Assembly (NCBI GenBank): GCA_002291465.1
Contig: CP021238.1
Location: forward strand, 3,968,001 to 4,032,000
Source of the DNA: Mycobacterium lepraemurium
GTDB taxonomy: Bacteria; Actinomycetota; Actinomycetes; Mycobacteriales; Mycobacteriaceae
Length of the DNA stretch: 64,000 nt
Direction: 5' to 3'
The position numbers and the translations under genes were made by a program. Positions 1 through 11,322 of this stretch are shown one piece after another. How positions within the stretch are numbered: position 1 is the first letter of the stretch; each line of letters opens with the position of its first letter. Below the pieces are notes generated by a model that saw only the letters and a program-made list of their open reading frames with translations, was not told where the DNA came from and did not search any database.

Positions 1-254
1 CCGAACCGGATGTCCTCGGGTTTGGCGTACGGGCCCTTGGCCGAGGCCGGGCTGGCGTCGACGTCGACCAAGACGTAGTCGCCGTCCCAGCGCAGGTTCG
101 ACACCGACATGTTCCAGCCCAGCAGCGCCAACGATTCGCCGAGCCGCGCACCCTGGGCGCCGTACGGGCGCGCCGCGGGGTGGGGGTTCGAGCAGGCCGT
201 CACGCAGGCCAGCAGGCATGCCACTATCTCGAGAATCCTTGCACAGCAATGCAA
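1..254 (-). CDS. Putative lipoprotein, 3' end outside the window
   Basis: Reading from a TTG directly after the pyrE stop, the protein has a short n-region with one Arg, a hydrophobic stretch and a lipobox-like VTAC, followed by SNPHPAARPYG and a secreted-looking domain (GWNMSVSNLRWDGDYVLVDV). This fits a type II signal peptide, so the mature protein would be a membrane-anchored lipoprotein outside the cytoplasmic membrane. A GTG at 222 is an alternative start but would leave no charged n-region. The zero-base gap to pyrE suggests co-transcription with it. Family not recognised; the C-terminus lies beyond base 1. Confidence 0.55.
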   Translation of the reverse strand, partial: MHCCARILEIVACLLACVTACSNPHPAARPYGAQGARLGESLALLGWNMSVSNLRWDGDYVLVDVDASPASAKGPYAKPEDIRF

Positions 255-803
255 TTAGCCCATCCCCAGATCGGCGAGACCGAGCACGCTGCGGTAGGGC
301 AGCCCCTCGGCCTCGATGGCCTCGGCGGCGCCGGTGGCGCGGTCCACCACGGTGGCCACCCCCAGCACCTGACCGCCGGCCTGCTGGACGGCGCGCACCG
401 CGGTGAGCGCAGAGTTGCCGGTGGTGCTGGTGTCCTCGACCACCAGCACCCGCTTGCCTGCGACCTCTGATCCTTCGATAAGGCGTTGCAGCCCATGGGT
501 TTTCGCTGACTTGCGGACAACGAAGGCGTCGATCGGGCGGCCCGGCGCGTGCATGATGGCGGTGGCCACCGGGTCGGCGCCCAGGGTCAGGCCGCCGACC
601 ACCGCGTAGTCCCAGTCACTGGTCAGCTCGCGCATCAGCCTGCCGATCAACGCCGAGGAGCGATGATGCAGGGTGGCCCGGCGCAAGTCGACGTAGTAGT
701 CGGCCTCTTTGCCCGACGACAGCGTGACCCGCCCGTGCACCACCGACAGCCGGCGCACCAGCTCGGCCAGCTCCTCGAGCTCAGGTTCGGCCACGGCCAC
801 CAC
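255..803 (-). CDS. pyrE: Orotate phosphoribosyltransferase
   Basis: This cytosolic enzyme of de novo pyrimidine synthesis joins orotate and PRPP to give orotidine 5'-monophosphate. The 182-residue protein has the type I phosphoribosyltransferase PRPP-binding signature VLVVEDTSTTGNSALTAV near residues 118-135 and the upstream AEDYYVDLR-like segment (KEADYYVDLRRATLH). Length matches actinobacterial PyrE. Start is one of several adjacent GTG codons (803, 800, 794). The gene overlaps the 3' end of the upstream dehydrogenase by 23 bases, so the two are probably one transcript. It sits near clpB and an Rv0383c homologue, as umpA/pyrE (Rv0382c) does in M. tuberculosis. Intact. Confidence 0.93.
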   Translation of the reverse strand: MVAVAEPELEELAELVRRLSVVHGRVTLSSGKEADYYVDLRRATLHHRSSALIGRLMRELTSDWDYAVVGGLTLGADPVATAIMHAPGRPIDAFVVRKSAKTHGLQRLIEGSEVAGKRVLVVEDTSTTGNSALTAVRAVQQAGGQVLGVATVVDRATGAAEAIEAEGLPYRSVLGLADLGMG

Positions 804-1563
804 CGCCTCGTTTGGTGATCGCCCGCATCAGGGTGCGCGGGATCAGCCGCTCGGCGGCGACGATCGCCTTGTACTGCAAGCCCGGAATGCTGATCACCTT
901 GCCGCGGGCGATGTCGGCCAGGCTCTGGTCGACCACGTCGTCGACCTGCAGCCACAGAAACGACGGCGACTTGGACATGTCGATCCCGGCGCGCGCGTGG
1001 AACTCGGTGCGCACGTAGCCCGGGCACACCGCGTGCACGGAGATGCCGGTGCCCTGCAGCCCGACGGACAGGCCCTCACTGAACGAGATCACCCACGCCT
1101 TGGACGCCGAGTACGTCGACCCCCGCCCCGGCAGCAACCCGGCGATGCTGGCGATGTTGATGACGGTCCCGGCGCCCGCGTCGAGCATGGCCGGCAGTGC
1201 CGCCCGGGTGAGATGCATGACGGCGGTGACGTTGACGTCGAGCTGGGACTGCAGCAGCGCAGGGTCGGTGTGCCAGAAGTCGCCGGAGGTGGCGAAGCCG
1301 GCGTTGTTGACCAGCACCCGCACTCCGTTGGCCAGGCGCTCACCGACCCGTTGCCGGTCGGCGGCATCGCCCAGGTCGGCGGGCAGGATCTCGATGTTGC
1401 CCGCCCGGTCGCGCAGTTCGCCGGCCAGCGCGGTCAGCCGGTCCGCGTCGCGGGCGACCAGCACCAGGTCGTAGCCGTCGCTCGCGTAGCGCCGCGCGTA
1501 TCCGGCGCCGATCCCGGAGGTCGGCCCGGTGATCAGGGCGACGGGGCGAGGCATGAGCGACAT
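781..1563 (-). CDS. Short-chain dehydrogenase/reductase
   Basis: A 260-residue classical SDR. The NAD(P)-binding motif is TGPTSGIG near residues 13-20, with NNAG at about 90 and the catalytic YSASK near residue 155 preceded by a Ser-containing strand (INIASIAG). An Arg after the second strand (LVARDADRL) favours NADP. The substrate cannot be told from sequence; such proteins act on lipid or ketone substrates in mycobacteria. Start may be the ATG at 1563 or the in-frame ATG at 1554 (MPRPVALITG). It is inserted between the Rv0383c-like gene and pyrE, which are adjacent in M. tuberculosis. Intact. Confidence 0.85.
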   Translation of the reverse strand: MSLMPRPVALITGPTSGIGAGYARRYASDGYDLVLVARDADRLTALAGELRDRAGNIEILPADLGDAADRQRVGERLANGVRVLVNNAGFATSGDFWHTDPALLQSQLDVNVTAVMHLTRAALPAMLDAGAGTVINIASIAGLLPGRGSTYSASKAWVISFSEGLSVGLQGTGISVHAVCPGYVRTEFHARAGIDMSKSPSFLWLQVDDVVDQSLADIARGKVISIPGLQYKAIVAAERLIPRTLMRAITKRGGGGRGRT

Positions 1564-1609
1564 CTTAATGACGGCGGGGCGCCCGGCCTCGCGGACGCCG
1601 GGGCCGCCG

Positions 1610-2482
1610 TCAGCGCTGATAGTTGGTGGCCTGATGGCCGTTACGCCCGCCCGGGGGTGGGCGGCGCAGCGCGTCCGGGCGCGCCTCGGGCCGCGGCTGG
1701 TCGCGGCGCACCGGCTCGGCGGCGCGGCGGCCGGGCTGGACGTCCGGGCCGAGCAGTCCGGCCACGTCCTGCTGCGCGCGGCGCGGCGGCAGCTCCGCGC
1801 GGCCGGCGGGGGCCAGCGGGCGGCTGGGCGAGGAGTTGCGCGGCGCGGCCGGCGCCTCCTGCGGAGTCTCCTCCGGCAGCGGCGGCAACACCCGCAGCAG
1901 GTCGTTGAACTGGCGCACGGTGCGCAGCCCCTCGTCCCACTGGGTGCGGGTGCTGGTGATCGGCATGGCCACCAACGTCCAGTTCTGCTCGTTCCACATG
2001 ATCTCTGCGCAGTCGGGCGCGGTGTGGGCGAACGTCACCATGCGCCGGTCGCAGGCCCGCCGCGCCGCGTCCAGGTTGGTCGAGTAGACCATCCGCGGCC
2101 CGATCGCGCCTAACAGCCAAATGTCGCTCTCCCGAGGCTCTTTGAGCCCCTTGAGGCGCAGGTCGACGACGACGTTGGTGCCGACCTTGCGGTGCAGCGC
2201 GATCACCGTGGCGACTTCCTCGAGGTCGAAGATGTAGACCGCCTCGCCGCGGATCTGACCGAGCACGACGTTCTGGGCGGCCACGTCGCCCACCGTCGGC
2301 ATCACCCCGCGCTTCCAGCGTTTGAGGATGTCGGTCGATTCACGCTCGTAGTCGAACCCGTGCGACCGCGCCCACGACTTGCAGCGTCTGCTGCGCCCGC
2401 GCCGCCGGTCGATGTCGACGTACAGCAGTACGCCCGCACCGACAAAGCACAGTGCGGACAGCGTGAACCAGAGGGGGACCAT
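1610..2482 (-). CDS. Rv0383c-like membrane-anchored protein
   Basis: A 290-residue protein with one N-terminal transmembrane segment (LWFTLSALCFVGAGVLLYVD, residues about 4-23), then a basic RRRGRSRR stretch and a soluble domain rich in beta-type sequence, ending in a low-complexity Pro/Arg-rich tail of about 80 residues. The position downstream of clpB and the overall design match M. tuberculosis Rv0383c, a conserved secreted or membrane protein of unknown function. No catalytic motif seen. A strong hairpin lies between it and clpB, so it may have its own promoter or be read through from clpB. Confidence 0.7.
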   Translation of the reverse strand: MVPLWFTLSALCFVGAGVLLYVDIDRRRGRSRRCKSWARSHGFDYERESTDILKRWKRGVMPTVGDVAAQNVVLGQIRGEAVYIFDLEEVATVIALHRKVGTNVVVDLRLKGLKEPRESDIWLLGAIGPRMVYSTNLDAARRACDRRMVTFAHTAPDCAEIMWNEQNWTLVAMPITSTRTQWDEGLRTVRQFNDLLRVLPPLPEETPQEAPAAPRNSSPSRPLAPAGRAELPPRRAQQDVAGLLGPDVQPGRRAAEPVRRDQPRPEARPDALRRPPPGGRNGHQATNYQR

Positions 2483-2560
2483 CCAAAACAGCGTATCGGC
2501 TATTGGGCGGGAACACAGAAAGGCGACCAGGTCACAACAAAATCACTAAGTGCGCCGAAC

Positions 2561-2607
2561 GTCGACTTGTTGGGCGATTTCGAGGGAAATCCCCGCAACA
2601 AGTCGAC
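2561..2607 (-). terminator. Hairpin downstream of clpB
   Basis: A perfect 12-base inverted repeat, GTCGACTTGTTG at 2561-2572 and CAACAAGTCGAC at 2596-2607. The inner part also pairs imperfectly (GATTT against AAATC), giving a long stem with a short loop. It lies 17 bases past the clpB stop, between clpB and the next gene. There is no T-tract, as is common for mycobacterial terminators. It could instead act as an mRNA stability element. Confidence 0.6.
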
Positions 2608-2623
2608 GCTCGAGCCAGACCGA

Positions 2624-5170
<2,547 letters not shown>

Positions 5171-5228
5171 GACGACCTCCGTTCGGGTAGTGGCAAAAAT
5201 GCTTGTCGGGTAGTTCAACGCCGTCAAG

Positions 5229-5249
5229 GTTGAGTCTATTCCGCTCAAC
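5229..5249. promoter_or_regulatory. HAIR element (HspR operator) of clpB
   Basis: GTTGAGT-N7-GCTCAAC matches the actinobacterial HspR-associated inverted repeat, CTTGAGT-N7-ACTCAAG, at 10 of the 12 core arm positions, with the exact 7-base spacer. It lies between clpB (minus) and the DUF3060 gene (plus), so HspR bound here would repress clpB and could also touch the divergent gene. HspR is encoded in this window at 19.5-19.9 kb. Confidence 0.85.
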
Positions 5250-5294
5250 TATATCGAGTTTTGGGTGACCCTCGTACGGGGTACCCGGAGAGCG

Positions 5295-5789
5295 ATGACG
5301 CAGACGACACAACCCCAGATGCGCACCCAGGTGCGGGCCGATATCCCAGACTGCGAGCGCGCTCCCGCGTGGGCGCGCCGCGACGGCAAACGGGTGGGCC
5401 GGCTACGGGCGGGGGCGGTGTGCTGGCTGGCGATCGTGGTCTGCTGCCTGGCCGCGGCCGGGTTGGCGGCGACCGTCGCGCGCACCGGCCTCGGCGGCGA
5501 CAGCCGGGCGCCGGTCGTGCCGGAAGCCGGGACGTTGCAGGTCAGTGGCGCCGGCACCACGAAGTCGCTGCCCTGCCATGCCGGCTACCTCTCGGTGAGC
5601 GGAAAAGACAACACGGTCACCCTGACGGGGCACTGCACCAGCGTCAGCGTCTCGGGCAGCGGCAACCGCATCGCGGTCGACAGCAGCGATGCCGTGAGCG
5701 CCGCGGGCGCCGGCAATGTCGTTGTGTACCACTGGGGTTCACCCAAGGTCGTCAACGCCGGCTCCGGCAACGTCGTTCGACAGGGCTGA
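5295..5789 (+). CDS. DUF3060-type exported or membrane-anchored protein
   Basis: A 164-residue protein with a cytoplasmic basic N-terminus, one transmembrane or signal segment (AVCWLAIVVCCLAAAGLAAT, residues about 43-62) and a C-terminal domain of short glycine-rich beta repeats (VSGSGNRIAVDSS, VVNAGSGNVV). That pattern is typical of DUF3060, a mycobacterial surface-protein domain of unknown function. Start ATG 5295 has GGAG at 5287-5290; the upstream GTG at 5265 would extend into the HspR operator region. It is divergent from clpB. Confidence 0.65.
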   Translation: MTQTTQPQMRTQVRADIPDCERAPAWARRDGKRVGRLRAGAVCWLAIVVCCLAAAGLAATVARTGLGGDSRAPVVPEAGTLQVSGAGTTKSLPCHAGYLSVSGKDNTVTLTGHCTSVSVSGSGNRIAVDSSDAVSAAGAGNVVVYHWGSPKVVNAGSGNVVRQG

Positions 5790-5821
5790 GCCGGCGGCCC
5801 GCGAGCCTAGAATCGGGCCCC

Positions 5822-7003
5822 GTGAGCCTCGAGGACGCCGAAGCGCTGCGGGTGCTGCGCGACGCCTTCGCGCCCTGCGATGCGGGCCGCCCGGGCGATT
5901 CCGGTGATCTGGTGCACCGCTTCTACACGCATTGGTTCGCCCTCGACCCCTCGGTGCGCGATCTGTTCCCGCCCGAAATAGGCGCCCAGCGCGTGGCTTT
6001 CGGCCACGCGCTGCACTGGGTGTACGGCGAGCTGGTGGCGCGGCGGGCGCAGGAGCCGGTGGCGTTTCTGGCCCAACTCGGGCGGGATCATCGCAAATAC
6101 GGTGTGCTGCCCCGGCATTACCAAACCCTGAGTCGCGCGCTGCTGGCCGCGCTGCGCTCCCATCTGGACGCGGCCTGGACCGACGCCGTCGAGGACGCGG
6201 CCCGCACGTCGCTCAACCTGATCACCGGGGTGATGAGCGGGGCCGCGGACGCCGACGAGGGGCCGGCCTGGTGGGACGGCACCGTCATCGAGCACCTGCG
6301 GGTGTCCCGGGATCTGGCGGTGGTCCGGCTGCGGCTCGATCAGCCGATGCACTATCACCCCGGCCAGTACGTCAACGTCCAGGTGCCGCAATGCCCGCGC
6401 CGCTGGCGGTATCTGAGCCCGGCCATTCCGGCCGACCCGGGCTGCGGGATCGAGTTTCACGTCCGCCTGGTCCCCGGCGGCCTGGTCAGCACCGCGATCG
6501 TCAACGAAACCCGGCCCGGCGACCGCTGGCGGCTGTCCAGTCCGCACGGCGGCCTGCGAGTCGACCGCGGCGGCGGCGACGTGTTGATGGTCGCCGGCAG
6601 CACCGGCCTGGCGCCGCTGCGGGCGCTGATCATGGACCTGTCCCGGTTTGCGGTGAACCCGCGGGTGCACCTGTTCTTCGGTGCGCGCTACCGCTGCGAG
6701 CTCTACGACCTGCCGACCTTGTGGCAGATCGCATCCCACAATCCGTGGCTGTCGGTGTCACCGGTGTCGGAGTACCGGGCCGACCCGCCGTGGGCCGCCG
6801 GCTATCCCGACGTCACACCGCCGCGGGGGCTGCACGTGCACCAGACCGGACGGCTGCCCGAAGTGGTGACCAAGTACGGCGGCTGGGGCGACCGGCAGAT
6901 CCTGATCTGCGGCGGGCCCAGGATGGTCGCCGCCACCAAGGCCGCGCTGATCGCTAAAGGCGCTGCGGCCCAACGTATTCAGCACGACCCCTTGTCGAGG
7001 TAA
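5822..7003 (+). CDS. Rv0385-like globin/ferredoxin-reductase fusion (flavohaemoprotein-type)
   Basis: A 393-residue protein. The N-terminal half (residues about 10-150) is globin-like and includes LGRDHRKYGVLPRHYQTL, which resembles the proximal-His region of flavohaemoglobins. The C-terminal half is an FAD/NAD(P)H reductase: an FAD-binding barrel with PGQYVNVQVP and RRWRYLSPA, then the NAD domain with VAGSTGLAPLRALI and the terminal ILICGGP. The family uses NAD(P)H and haem to act on NO or O2, or serves as a monooxygenase; the exact reaction is not established here. GTG 5822 gives a length close to M. tuberculosis Rv0385. Intact; a short gap to the next gene suggests co-transcription. Confidence 0.85.
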   Translation: MSLEDAEALRVLRDAFAPCDAGRPGDSGDLVHRFYTHWFALDPSVRDLFPPEIGAQRVAFGHALHWVYGELVARRAQEPVAFLAQLGRDHRKYGVLPRHYQTLSRALLAALRSHLDAAWTDAVEDAARTSLNLITGVMSGAADADEGPAWWDGTVIEHLRVSRDLAVVRLRLDQPMHYHPGQYVNVQVPQCPRRWRYLSPAIPADPGCGIEFHVRLVPGGLVSTAIVNETRPGDRWRLSSPHGGLRVDRGGGDVLMVAGSTGLAPLRALIMDLSRFAVNPRVHLFFGARYRCELYDLPTLWQIASHNPWLSVSPVSEYRADPPWAAGYPDVTPPRGLHVHQTGRLPEVVTKYGGWGDRQILICGGPRMVAATKAALIAKGAAAQRIQHDPLSR

Positions 7004-7010
7004 GGTAGCC

Positions 7011-7904
7011 ATGGATGTCGTCGCGCTGCGCGATCCCGTGTCGTCGGTCGCTGCCCGCTTCGTCCCGCGGGCGGGCATGATCGGCACGTCGCTGCGCGAC
7101 GGCGAGGTGGAGCTGCTGGGCCAGCGCCGCGGCCTGGACGCCGACGGCAAGACGATGGGCATCCCGATTCTGTATCCGTGGGCGAACCGGTTGGGCGGCA
7201 ACACTTATGCCACCGAGGGCGCGACGGTGACCCTGGCGCCCGGACGCAACGGCGTGCGCGCCGACCCCAACGGGTTGCCGCTGCACGGCGTGCTGGCCGG
7301 CTATCCCGGCTGGCGGGTGACGGCGCAGACGGCCAACGAGTTGACCGCCCAGCTCGATTTCGGCGCCGATCCGGAGTTGTCGGCCGGCTTCCCGTTTCCG
7401 CATCTGCTGCAGGTGGCGGTGCGCCTGGCCGGGCGCACGCTGACACTGACCACCACGGTCACCGCGACCGGCGACACCGCGGTGCCGGTGTGCTTCGGCT
7501 TTCACCCCTACCTGCGCCTGCCCGGCGCGCCGCGCGCCGAGTGGATCATCGAGACCCCGCCGCTGCGGCATCTGGGGTTGGACGACAACGGGCTTCCCAC
7601 CGGGGAGTCCGAACTACAGCCGGCACGGCGAGAACCCCTGCGGGACAAGACGTTCGACGATGCCTACGACCAGGTCGACGAGGGTGCGGTGTTCGCGGTG
7701 TCCGGCGGCGGGCGCCGGCTCGAGGTATGTTTCGAGCACGGCTATCCCGCCGCGCAGATCTTCGCGCCGCCGGCCAAACCCGGCGAGGAGGCCGTCATCT
7801 GCTTCGAGCCGATGACCACGTCGACCGACGCCCTGCGCCGCGGCGGCTACCGCCGCGCACACCCCGGCCAGCCGGCGGCTACCCGGTTCTCGATCCGGGT
7901 GTGA
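7011..7904 (+). CDS. Aldose 1-epimerase family protein
   Basis: A 297-residue galactose-mutarotase fold protein. Visible family features are GIPILYPWANRLGGN (substrate-pocket Asn-Arg region), PLHGVLAGYPGW with the conserved His, CFGFHPYLRLPGA with the second catalytic His, and CFEPMTTSTDAL with the catalytic Glu. It would interconvert alpha and beta anomers of free or phosphorylated sugars in the cytoplasm. ATG 7011 follows the previous gene by 7 bases, with GTAAGG close upstream. The 3' end overlaps the convergent FAD-oxidoreductase pseudogene by about 26 bases. Intact. Confidence 0.88.
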   Translation: MDVVALRDPVSSVAARFVPRAGMIGTSLRDGEVELLGQRRGLDADGKTMGIPILYPWANRLGGNTYATEGATVTLAPGRNGVRADPNGLPLHGVLAGYPGWRVTAQTANELTAQLDFGADPELSAGFPFPHLLQVAVRLAGRTLTLTTTVTATGDTAVPVCFGFHPYLRLPGAPRAEWIIETPPLRHLGLDDNGLPTGESELQPARREPLRDKTFDDAYDQVDEGAVFAVSGGGRRLEVCFEHGYPAAQIFAPPAKPGEEAVICFEPMTTSTDALRRGGYRRAHPGQPAATRFSIRV

Positions 7905-10900
7905 TCGCCCCGGCCGATGGGGCGCGCACGGCGCGGCTGGAGAACAGCGAGCGCGGCGCGACCCGTGCCGACGCATCGGGCCCGACCCGGTTCATGGCGC
8001 CCAGGAACGACGAACCGGACGTGACCGGGGCCGGCCCGGTCGACGAGATGGCGCGCGCCAGGCCGGGGTTCAGGCTGAAGAGGTCGTGCAGATACCCGTA
8101 CTCGTCATTGGGCCGCAGCAGCACCTCCCGGCGGTCCTCTACGCGGTTGACCAGATTCGGCGGCAGGAAGCGGCTGACCGGCGGGTCCTGGGTCCCGCCC
8201 CCGCTGCTGGGTTCCAAACCCAGCAGCGGGGGCGGCCAGGTCAGGGGCGATCCCTTGGCGGTCGCGCTGACCGGCGTGCTGCCGGCCGGCGTGGGGTCGC
8301 CCGACGTGCCGGGCTAACCCGGCGGGGCGGCGCCGAAGGCTTGACCGCCGGTCGATGGCGTGGAGGGGGGCGGCGCGGTGGGCGGCGTCGGCGGTGGCAT
8401 TGTCGGTGGCGCGGTCGGCTGCTGCGCCGATCCGGACGCTGCGCCCGCCATCTGTTCGAGGTATTGCCGCCAGGCCTGCAGGTAGCCGAACAGCTGCTGG
8501 GAATAGTCGGCCGGTGCCGGTGGCATCGGCGCCGGCGCAGCCGCGGGCGACATGAACGGCGGCGTGAACGGCGCGGCGGTGAAGGGTGTGGCGGCGCTCA
8601 TGGCCGCCCACCGCTCCAGCAGCTCGCGCTACGCCTGCAGATAGGAGAGCAACTGCTGGTTGTAATCCGTTGTGGGAAAGAACATTTCCTGACCTCCCGC
8701 GGGTGGTGGGATGAAGGACGTGGGGGCGCCGACGTCCAACGGGTGCGGCAGCGACCATTCGCAGAATTTGGAGTCGAGGGTGCGCAGCGCCCGGGTGTCG
8801 GCCGGCTCGCGGTTTTCGATGTCGAACACATAGCAGTAGTCGCCGGCCGGGGTGGGCATCCGGATCGGGCTCGACAGGCCCTGGTCGAGAAAGCCGAAGG
8901 GGAACTCCCATGAGAGCGTGGTCTTCTCGCGGCGGTCCAGGCCGCTGGATTGGACCCAGATGTAGTGGTCGAGAATGGCGTTGACGGCGTGGCGCCCCGA
9001 CTCGCACGCCGCCTCCATCGACGTCAACCGGGTGAACGTCTTGTTCCACGTGCCGGCGAAGACCACCGCATTGTTGTGCACCTGATAGCCGCCGTGGCGG
9101 GCCCGCCAGACGTTGCGCCGCCACAGATCCTCGAGCCACCAGTCCTCGGGCGGCACGCTGCTCCACGACGTGCCGTGCGGGTTCCACGGGTCGCTGCTCG
9201 CCCGGTTGTCCCAATCCCCCACGATGGGAACCAGATACGGTGTCGCGTTGCGCACCACCCGGCCCCGGCCCTGACCGGGCCCGGATTCCATGATCAGGCC
9301 GCGGTCGAGCGCGTACCACACGGGCCGGGGCATGAACTCCTCCCCCGCCGGCCGGTGCTGCTGGTGAGCGCGGCAACGATCTGGCACCAGACTTCCGTGG
9401 CGATCTCGTCGGGCGTGCAGTCGCGGGCCGCCTTGCCGCGGCCGGACTCGTCGACCAGGTGCGAGGACGCGGCGTTGAAATCGCCGATGTCGACCGAGAG
9501 CACCGAGACGTGGCCGTCGCGATCGAGAATCGGTGGCCTCTCCCACATTCCGGTCTGGTTGATCGACGACAGCGCCCACTCGGTGCCGGCGTAGAGCAGG
9601 TGCCCGTGCAGCAACTGGACTCCGTGTCGAAGTAGTACTGGATGCCGCACAGCGTTTGGAAACGAGCCCAGGGCACCCGCCCCAGCTCGTCCATCGAGTA
9701 GGGATCGCGGCGGTGCCGGGGCCGCGTCGATTGCGGCTGCAGCGGGCCGTCGGGCGGCGGGACGGAGGTGGCGAAGCCGTCCAGCCCGGCGACGGTGCCG
9801 CCGGTGCCCGCGGCTCGCATTGGGGCGGTGAGGAATTCGGCGCCCGGGGCGTCGACGGCGACTACGATGTAATCCGGTGTCACCCGCGTTCCGTCGGTCA
9901 GCGTGATCCGCACCCGGGGCCGCAGATGCGGCGGCCGGCTCGGGTCGGCGGGCACCGGGTCAAGGCGGGTCGCCGCGGCGCGGACGAAGCGGACGCCGAG
10001 CGCGACGAGGTGGCGGTACCAGTGGTCGAACCACGACTCGGTGGTGGGACCATTGAGCACGCCGTCGGCCTTGTCGTCGCGGCGGTCCATGTTCAGGTAC
10101 AGCTGCAGATAGGTGCTGATGTTGGTGCGCGCGTCACCCCAACGGGAGTCGAAGGCCACCAAAACCTTTGGCATCTGCCGCAACAGCGCGTCGCAACGCG
10201 GCGTGTAGGAGTACTGGTTCAATCCGGTGCGGCGGTCGTGGCCGACGAAGAAGTCGTAGGCCGACATGTTCTGCAACTCGCGTGCCCGGCGCAGCGGACT
10301 GGTGACCAGGTAGCGCAGCATCCCGCCCTGAAAGGTCGCGACGTCGCCGAAGGTGAGACCCACCGTCGCGAGTTGGCCGAGGATGCCGAGGAATTCGGCG
10401 CCGCTGCGCGGCAGTTCGCGCGGGAAGACCAGCGACGGCTTGCCGTCGATGGTGACGCCCTGGGTGATCACCCGCCGGACGTTGTCGTAGACGGTGCGCG
10501 CGGTCGGAGCCCAGCCGCCCGGGTTCCTGAGCTCGTAGACCGGGATGCGCTGGAACAGGTCCCAGATGTGCAGGTAGTAGGCCGGGAAGAAGCGGAAGCC
10601 GTGCTCGCCGGCGACGGCGCGCCCCGGGTCGGTGGGCCGGCTGGGCCGGCCCGGGAAGGGACGCAGTTCGGCGTGGCTCCCGTCGTGGGTGCCCACGGTC
10701 GAATATTGCGACGCAGCAAGGCCTCCCAGCTTGACGGGCGGGTACGTTCCCGCCGGCTCGGATCCCAACCCGTTGCGTTCGTCCTGTTGCGCCTCGTACA
10801 CCGTCACGACGAAGCCGCGCTCGGCGAGTTCGTGGGCGGCGGTGAGCCCGGCAATGCCGGCGCCGAGCACCGCGACGGTGGGACGTCGTGCCTGCGGCGC

Positions 10901-10924
10901 CGGGGTCCGGATGTGCTCGCTCAT
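7879..10924 (-). pseudogene. FAD-dependent oxidoreductase (CrtI/hydroxysqualene-dehydroxylase-like), broken
   Basis: The N-terminus has a canonical dinucleotide fold, TVAVLGAGIAGLTAAHELAE with the ribose-binding Glu at VYEA, followed by about 420 residues of amine-oxidase/phytoene-desaturase type. Continuity then needs a frame change near 9620 (QYYFDTE to VQLLHGHLLYAGTEWALSS) and another near 9365. Two in-frame TAG codons follow, at 8629 (LQA*RELLERW, probably from TGG) and 8314. Beyond these the same frame stays protein-like down to 7879. The intact product would be about 1,000 residues with a Pro-rich C-terminal extension. The first ATG overlaps the SCP2 stop (ATGA), so it is the last gene of the accessory operon. 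Likely substrates are isoprenoid or sterol-like lipids, by inference. Confidence 0.75.
8197..8233. repeat. Perfect 17-bp GC-rich inverted repeat
   Basis: Bases 8197-8213 (GCCCCCGCTGCTGGGTT) pair perfectly with 8217-8233 around a 3-base loop. It lies inside the decayed 3' part of the FAD-oxidoreductase gene, about 290 bases before its end. No T-tract follows on either strand. It may act as a transcription-attenuating or mRNA-protecting hairpin between the two convergent genes. Confidence 0.7.
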
Positions 10925-11322
10925 GCGCCCACCCGCAGTTCGGACAGCAGCGCGGGCTGGGTGGAGGCCCGGACGGCCGCGTGCACGTAGGTCCGCAGCG
11001 CGTCGTGCGCGCGCTGGACGTCGTCGAGCGAACCCCGCACGCTCACGGCACCGGCCTGCACCGCCTCGCCGAGCCCGACTTCCGCGTCGAGCAGCGCCAG
11101 GATGGTGTTCCGCAAGGTGACGATGCGCACGGCGGCCTCCCGCGGCGCCCCGTCCGACACCTCCAGCCGATCACCGCCGCACAGGGCGAACGCCTCGCCG
11201 TCCACGTCGAGCCCGACTACCATCTCGCCGAGCTCGCCGGCCAGCAGCCGGTAGCTTGCCGGCACCTCGTCGTGCAGGTGCTCGACCGAACGCCGCAGCA
11301 GCGACGAAACCCGTTCAGCCAT
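10921..11322 (-). CDS. SCP2 sterol-binding domain protein
   Basis: A 133-residue protein that looks like a stand-alone SCP2-type lipid-carrier domain: LLAGELGEMVVGLDVDGEAF, an AAVRIVTLRNTILALLDAE helix region, and AVSVRGSLDDVQRAHDALRT near the C-terminus. Such domains bind sterols, fatty acyl groups or other lipids and present them to partner enzymes. ATG 11322 lies 7 bases past the CrtC-like gene's stop, and its TGA overlaps the ATG of the FAD oxidoreductase, so it should be translated together with both. It is one of the few intact members of this operon. Confidence 0.7.
   Translation of the reverse strand: MAERVSSLLRRSVEHLHDEVPASYRLLAGELGEMVVGLDVDGEAFALCGGDRLEVSDGAPREAAVRIVTLRNTILALLDAEVGLGEAVQAGAVSVRGSLDDVQRAHDALRTYVHAAVRASTQPALLSELRVGA

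Noticed and set aside
5261..7003. A 580-codon protein starting at 5261
   Set aside because: The first 187 codons overlap the DUF3060 gene in another frame and are Arg/Gly noise; globin-like sequence begins only at GTG 5822.
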